Source of the DNA: Hydrogenophaga taeniospiralis
GTDB taxonomy: Bacteria; Pseudomonadota; Gammaproteobacteria; Burkholderiales; Burkholderiaceae_C
Reading direction: 5' to 3'
Length of the DNA stretch: 64,000 nucleotides
Assembly: GCF_020510445.1 (NCBI RefSeq)
Contig: NZ_JAHBAG010000001.1
Location: forward strand, 2,518,501-2,582,500
This document shows, piece after piece, positions 59,640 through 64,000 of this stretch. The notes under the pieces were generated by a model, which was not told the origin of the DNA, made no database searches, and was given only the letters and a program-made list of their open reading frames with translations. Each line of letters begins with the position of its first letter. The first letter of the stretch is position 1. Made by a program: the position numbers and the translations under genes.

Positions 59640-62600
59640 TTACTGAGCGCTGGCCGCCGACCCGCTGACAGGTGGGGTCTGCGCGCTGGAGCGGCGGCCC
59701 AGCACGCGGCGCAGCCATTGGGCCAGATCGTCCATGTAGCAGTAGACCACGGGCACCACCACCAGCGTCAGCAGCGACGAGGTGATGACCCCCCCGATCA
59801 CGGCCTGGCCCATGGGCGCGCGCTGCTCCGAACCTTCGGTGAGCGCGAAGGCCAGCGGCACCATGCCGAACACCATGGCCATGGTGGTCATGAGGATGGG
59901 GCGCAGCCGCACGCGCGCGGCCATCAGCAGGGCGTTTTCGCGGTCCAGCGGCGCCGCGCCGTCCAGCCCGCGGCGCGCGCGGATGGCGAAGTCCACCAGC
60001 AGGATGGCGTTTTTCGTCACCAGGCCCATCAGCAGCACGATGCCGATCACCGAGAACATGCTCATGGACGAGCCGAACATCAGCAGCGTGAGCACCACGC
60101 CGATCAGCGTGAGCGGCAGCGAGGTCATGAGCGCCAGCGGCTGCAGGAAGCTCTGGAACTGGCTGGCCAGGATCATGTAGATGAAGATGATGGCCAGCGC
60201 GAGCGCCGAGACCGCGTAGCCGAACGACTCCTGCATGTTCTTGGTCGAGCCGCCGAACTCGTAGCGGTAGCCGGGCGGGAAGGCGATGCTGTCGAGCACC
60301 TGGCGGATGTCGGCCGACACCTCGCCGGCCGAGCGGCCGTACACGTTGGCGTTGATCGCCACCTCGCGGTTGAGGTTGCGGCGATTGATCTGGTTCGGCC
60401 CGGTGGACTCCACCACCTGCGCCACCTGGCCCAGGCGCACCACGCGTGCCGTGCCGTCGGCGGCGCTGCCCACCACGAAGGGCAGTTGCTCCAGGTCGCT
60501 GGTGCGCGCGCGCTGCTCGGGCGCCAGGCGCACGTTCACGTCGTAGCTCTCGCCGTCGGCCGCGCGCCAGTTGCCCACCGTCTGGCCGGCCACCAGGGTG
60601 CGCAGGCTGCTGGCCACGGTGGCGGCGCTGAGCCCGGCGTCCGACGCGATTTCGCGCCGCAGGCGCACGTCCACGGTGGGCTTGTCGGGCTTGATGCTGG
60701 CGTCCAGATCGACCAGACCCACGATGGGCCGCACACGCTCCATCACCTGTTTCATCAGCCGTTCCAGCTCGGCCAGATCGTCGCCCTGCAGCGAAAACTC
60801 GATCTGCTTGTTGCCACCCACCGGGTCGAGCAGGCCGGCGTGGGTGACGGTGATGCCCGGCACGGTGCGCAGGCGCTCGCGCAGCTTCGCGGCCATGGCG
60901 TCGGCATTCAGGCTGCGCTCCTGGCGGTCCACCAGGCGCACGTAGACGCTGGCGTACATGGTGCCCTGGGCGTTGCCGGTGTTGAGGGTGGACAGCGTGT
61001 ACTTCACCTCGGGGAATTCGCGCAGGATCGCTTCGACCTGCCGCGTCTTGGCCTCGGTGGCTTCGAGCGACGAGCCCACCGGCGTGTGGAAGGAGAGCGA
61101 GGTTTCGGAGAAATCCGCCTTGGGCACGAACTCGGTGCCCAGCAGCGGCACCATGAACAGGCTGCCCACGAAGATGGCCAGCGCCAGGCCCAGCGTGGCC
61201 AGCTTGTGTTTCAACGACCAGCGCAGCGTGCCCTGGTAGGCCTCGGTCAGGTCGTCCTGCACGCGGTCGAACCAACCGGTGACGCGGCCAATGGTCCGGT
61301 CGTACAGCGACACGGGCGCGGCGTGGTGGCCGTGTTTTTCGATCTCGGGGTCGTGCCACACCGACGACAGCATTGGGTCGAGCGTGAAGCTCACGAACAT
61401 GGAGATCAGCACCGCCGCCACCATGGTGATGCCGAACTCGTGGAAGAACTTGCCGATGATGCCGCCCATGAAACCGATGGGCAGGAACACCGCCACGATG
61501 GACAGCGTGGTCGCCAGCACGGCCAGGCCGATCTCCTGCGTGCCGTCCATGGCGGCGTCGAACGGGCGCTTGCCCATCTGCACGTGGCGCACGATGTTTT
61601 CGCGCACCACGATGGCGTCGTCGATCAGCAGACCCACCGACAGCGTGAGCGCCATCAGCGTGATCATGTTGATGGTGAAGCCGAACAGGTTCATGAAGAA
61701 GAAGGTGCCGATCACCGAGATCGGCAGCGTCAGGCCCGTGATCACGGTGGAGCGCCACGAGTTCAGGAACAGGAACACGATCAGCACCGTGAGCAGCGCG
61801 CCTTCGATCAGCGTGCGGCGCACGTTGTCCACCGACACACGGATCGGCCGCGATCCGTCGGCGATCTGTTCGAGCCGCAGGCCCGGCGGCAGCTCGGCGC
61901 TGAGTGACGCCACGGCGGCCTTCAAGCCGTCGGTGACGGCGATGGTGTTTTCGTCCTGCGCCTTCTGCACCTGCAGCAGCAGCGTGCGCTGGCCGTTGTA
62001 GAGCGCCAGGCTTTCCACCTCTTCGGTGGCGTCGCTCACGCGCGCCACCTGGGCCAGATGCACCGCGCTGCCGCCGCGGCGGGCGACGATGATGGATTCA
62101 AAGTCTTTCGGGTTCTGCAGCCTGGACAGCACCTGCACCACGCGGTCGCGCTCGGCGGTCTTGAGCGTGCCCACCGGGAGGTCCTGGTTTTCGTTGCGCA
62201 CGGCGGTGGTGATCTGCTCGGCGGTGATGCCCAGTGCTTCCATGGCGGCCGGGTCGAGGTCGATGTTGACGGCCCGGCGCGAGCCGCCCACCAGCGTGAC
62301 CGAGCCCACGCCGCGCACGTTTTCCAGCCGCTTTTTGAGCGTCTGTTCGGCCCAGGTCGTGAGCTCCACCGCGCTCGGCGCCTTGCCGTTCACGGTTTCG
62401 GGAATCACCGCGACCGACCAGATCGAACGCGCCGACGGGTCGAAGCGCAGCACGCGCGGCTCCTTCACGTCGTCGCGAAAGGTGGGGCGCAGGATGGCGA
62501 TTTTCTCGCGCACGTCTTCGGCCGCCTTGCGCCCGTCGATGTGCAGCTGGAATTCGATGATGACGACCGACTGGCCTTCGTAGCTGCGCGAGGTGAGCGT

Positions 62601-62834
62601 GTTCACGCCCGCGATCGCGTTGACCGACTCCTCCACCTTCTTCGTGACCTCGCTCTCCACAATCTCGGGCGAGGCGCCGGGGTATTCGGTGGTGACCACC
62701 ACCACGGGGAAGTCGATGTTGGGGAACTGGTCGACCTTCAGGCGCTGGAACGAGAACAGCCCCAGCACCAGCAGGGCCAGCATCACCATGGTCGCGAAGA
62801 CCGGGTTGCGCAGGGAGATCCGGGTGAACCACAT
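59640..62834 (-). CDS. RND efflux pump inner-membrane transporter
   Basis: The 1064-residue AcrB/MexF-type transporter has twelve membrane segments in two halves and two large periplasmic loops. RND motifs include GLLIDDAIVVRENIVRHVQM and GLVTKNAILLVDFAIRARR with the acidic relay residues. It exports drugs or metabolites with the adaptor downstream of it in transcription order and probably the TolC-type duct. The substrate cannot be told from sequence. Confidence 0.95.
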   Translation of the reverse strand: MWFTRISLRNPVFATMVMLALLVLGLFSFQRLKVDQFPNIDFPVVVVTTEYPGASPEIVESEVTKKVEESVNAIAGVNTLTSRSYEGQSVVIIEFQLHIDGRKAAEDVREKIAILRPTFRDDVKEPRVLRFDPSARSIWSVAVIPETVNGKAPSAVELTTWAEQTLKKRLENVRGVGSVTLVGGSRRAVNIDLDPAAMEALGITAEQITTAVRNENQDLPVGTLKTAERDRVVQVLSRLQNPKDFESIIVARRGGSAVHLAQVARVSDATEEVESLALYNGQRTLLLQVQKAQDENTIAVTDGLKAAVASLSAELPPGLRLEQIADGSRPIRVSVDNVRRTLIEGALLTVLIVFLFLNSWRSTVITGLTLPISVIGTFFFMNLFGFTINMITLMALTLSVGLLIDDAIVVRENIVRHVQMGKRPFDAAMDGTQEIGLAVLATTLSIVAVFLPIGFMGGIIGKFFHEFGITMVAAVLISMFVSFTLDPMLSSVWHDPEIEKHGHHAAPVSLYDRTIGRVTGWFDRVQDDLTEAYQGTLRWSLKHKLATLGLALAIFVGSLFMVPLLGTEFVPKADFSETSLSFHTPVGSSLEATEAKTRQVEAILREFPEVKYTLSTLNTGNAQGTMYASVYVRLVDRQERSLNADAMAAKLRERLRTVPGITVTHAGLLDPVGGNKQIEFSLQGDDLAELERLMKQVMERVRPIVGLVDLDASIKPDKPTVDVRLRREIASDAGLSAATVASSLRTLVAGQTVGNWRAADGESYDVNVRLAPEQRARTSDLEQLPFVVGSAADGTARVVRLGQVAQVVESTGPNQINRRNLNREVAINANVYGRSAGEVSADIRQVLDSIAFPPGYRYEFGGSTKNMQESFGYAVSALALAIIFIYMILASQFQSFLQPLALMTSLPLTLIGVVLTLLMFGSSMSMFSVIGIVLLMGLVTKNAILLVDFAIRARRGLDGAAPLDRENALLMAARVRLRPILMTTMAMVFGMVPLAFALTEGSEQRAPMGQAVIGGVITSSLLTLVVVPVVYCYMDDLAQWLRRVLGRRSSAQTPPVSGSAASAQ

Positions 62835-62843
62835 GGCGTGCGC

Positions 62844-64000
62844 TCAGTGGGTGGTCGCCGCGGCGACGGGGGACGTCGTGGCCGTGGTCGCGGCGGGCGC
62901 CAGCTTCACGGCCGTGCCCTCGCGGATCAGGCCGGCCTGCACGCGCAGCAGCGTGGTGCCCACGGGCGCCAGCGTCACGCCGTCGATCACCAGCATGGGT
63001 TCGCCGTCGAGCAGGCCCTGCCGGCCCAGCGTGACGGGCACATGGGCGATCTTGCCGTCCTGGACGATCTGGATGTAGGGCTGGGGCTTGTCGTTGCGCA
63101 CGGCCGAGAGGGGCACCGCTGGCGCGTTGATCTCGCCGGTGACGATCTGACCCTGCGCGAACAGGCCCTGGCGCATGCCGGTCACGGCGGGCACGCGCAG
63201 GTAGACCAGCACGCTGCGGCTGCCCGCCTGCACGCTGGGGTTGATGCGTGCCACGGTGGCGTCCACCGGCTGGGCCAGGCCTTCCACGCTGAGCCGGGCC
63301 TTCTGGCCGGCGGCCACGCTCATGGCGTCGGCCGGAGCGAGCGCGGCTTCCAGCTCGAAGCCCGAAAGATCGACCACGTCCAGGATGCGGGCGTCCAGGC
63401 CCACCCGTTCGCCGTTCTGCACCAGCCGGGCCGACACCTGGCCGGTCAGCGGCGAGCGCAGCGTGGTGTCGCCCAGCGCCTTGCGCGCGATGTCCAGCGC
63501 GGCCAGCGCGGCCTGGTGGTTGGCCTCGGCGGCGGCCAGGTTGTTGCTGCTGGTTTCCAGCGCGGTGGCCGAGATGAAACCCTGCTTCACGAGCGACTGG
63601 TTGTTCTCCAGCGCGCGGCGGGCGATGCCCACCTGCGCCAGCGCGGCCTGGGCCTGCTGTTGCGCCTGGCGCACGCGTGCCAAGGCTTCGGTGCTGTCGA
63701 TGCGTGCCACCACCTCACCGGCGCGCACCGCTTCGCCTTCGCGCTTTTCCAGGCCCTGCAGCTCTCCGGCGACCTTGGCCTTGATGGCCGCGGTCTGCAG
63801 CGCCTTGAGCGAACCCGAGACCCCCACCGCCTGGCTCAGCGCCAGCGTCTGCACGCTCACCACGTCCTGCGGCGAGAGTTCGTACACCGGCGCCTGCTGC
63901 AAGGCCTTGGCCGCCGTGGTCGCGGCTTCGGTCTGGGTCTGGCGTTTGTTGAACGCGCGCAGCAGGCCCAGCGCCACCGCCAGCACCAGCGCGGCCAGCA
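62844..64000 (-). CDS. RND efflux periplasmic adaptor (partial, runs off right edge)
   Basis: The frame is open to base 64000, where it reads a hydrophobic segment (LLAALVLAVALGLLRAF) that is probably the N-terminal anchor, so only the first few residues are missing. It has GEVVARIDSTEALARVRQAQ (lipoyl-like), a helical hairpin, QVSARLVQNGERVGLDARI and a membrane-proximal domain. It starts ten bases before the transporter and supplies the link to the outer-membrane duct. Confidence 0.92.
   Translation of the reverse strand, partial: LAALVLAVALGLLRAFNKRQTQTEAATTAAKALQQAPVYELSPQDVVSVQTLALSQAVGVSGSLKALQTAAIKAKVAGELQGLEKREGEAVRAGEVVARIDSTEALARVRQAQQQAQAALAQVGIARRALENNQSLVKQGFISATALETSSNNLAAAEANHQAALAALDIARKALGDTTLRSPLTGQVSARLVQNGERVGLDARILDVVDLSGFELEAALAPADAMSVAAGQKARLSVEGLAQPVDATVARINPSVQAGSRSVLVYLRVPAVTGMRQGLFAQGQIVTGEINAPAVPLSAVRNDKPQPYIQIVQDGKIAHVPVTLGRQGLLDGEPMLVIDGVTLAPVGTTLLRVQAGLIREGTAVKLAPAATTATTSPVAAATTH

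Noticed and set aside
59718..61907. 729-codon plus-strand frame opposite the RND transporter
   Set aside because: His/Gln/Arg-rich shadow of a strongly supported RND gene.

Overview
The window reads as high-GC betaproteobacterial DNA, most likely order Burkholderiales and probably Comamonadaceae. That placement is inferred from codon use, from the gene order pcm / rhodanese / tolC / waaA, and from a dispersed GC-rich intergenic repeat of a kind common in that family. The core of the window is a molybdenum nitrogenase island split into two blocks. Between the blocks sit a lipopolysaccharide sugar cluster and an R-body (reb) locus.

Layout. 0-1.35 kb: two overlapping membrane-protein genes on the minus strand, the second cut by the window edge. 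1.5-14.7 kb: nif block 1 on the plus strand. It holds nifB with a NifA site and a sigma-54 promoter, a 2[4Fe-4S] ferredoxin, an A-type Fe-S carrier, a TPR protein, an Fe-S LRV-repeat protein, two nifZ-type genes, a DUF3024-like gene, nifS, nifT, a small unknown, a DegT-fold protein lacking the catalytic lysine, a SIR2-like protein and a 2Fe-2S ferredoxin. A minus-strand hipBA pair follows, then a nifX-like gene and modBC. 14.8-19.5 kb: a more AT-rich minus-strand cluster for a CDP/dTDP-type sugar. 20.1-31.0 kb: the R-body locus, with four near-identical RebB genes, three divergent or broken reb-type genes, three unknown proteins, a GH25 lysozyme lipoprotein and a PI-PLC-like enzyme. A divergent AraC/AAA hybrid regulator with a DUF1203 gene faces it.

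31.0-46.3 kb: nif block 2. A minus-strand operon runs from a 202-aa unknown through draT, draG, a 30-codon ORF, nifO, an FmdB zinc ribbon and a YkgJ protein. It diverges from nifHDK. Both directions have -24/-12 promoters and share one NifA site between them. nifENX, DUF269, DUF683, a ferredoxin and nifQ follow from their own near-perfect sigma-54 promoter. 46.3-64 kb is ordinary chromosome: EamA transporter, ogt, ada-alkA, phosphomannomutase, LPS glycosyltransferases, O-antigen ligase, a KdtA-Kdo kinase fusion, tolC, rhodanese, pcm and an RND efflux pump cut by the right edge.

How it works together. NifHDK is the enzyme. NifB, NifE, NifN, NifX, NifQ and ModBC supply FeMo-cofactor and molybdenum, NifS and the A-type carrier supply Fe-S clusters, and the ferredoxins carry electrons. 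DraT/DraG switch NifH on and off by ADP-ribosylation of an arginine that is present in this NifH. nifA, nifL, nifU, nifV, nifW, nifM and modA are not in the window. The most unusual content is the R-body locus inside the nif island, which carries an intact PI-PLC-type active site, a lysozyme and a nucleotidyltransferase-like protein. No tRNA, rRNA, CRISPR array or intact insertion sequence was seen.
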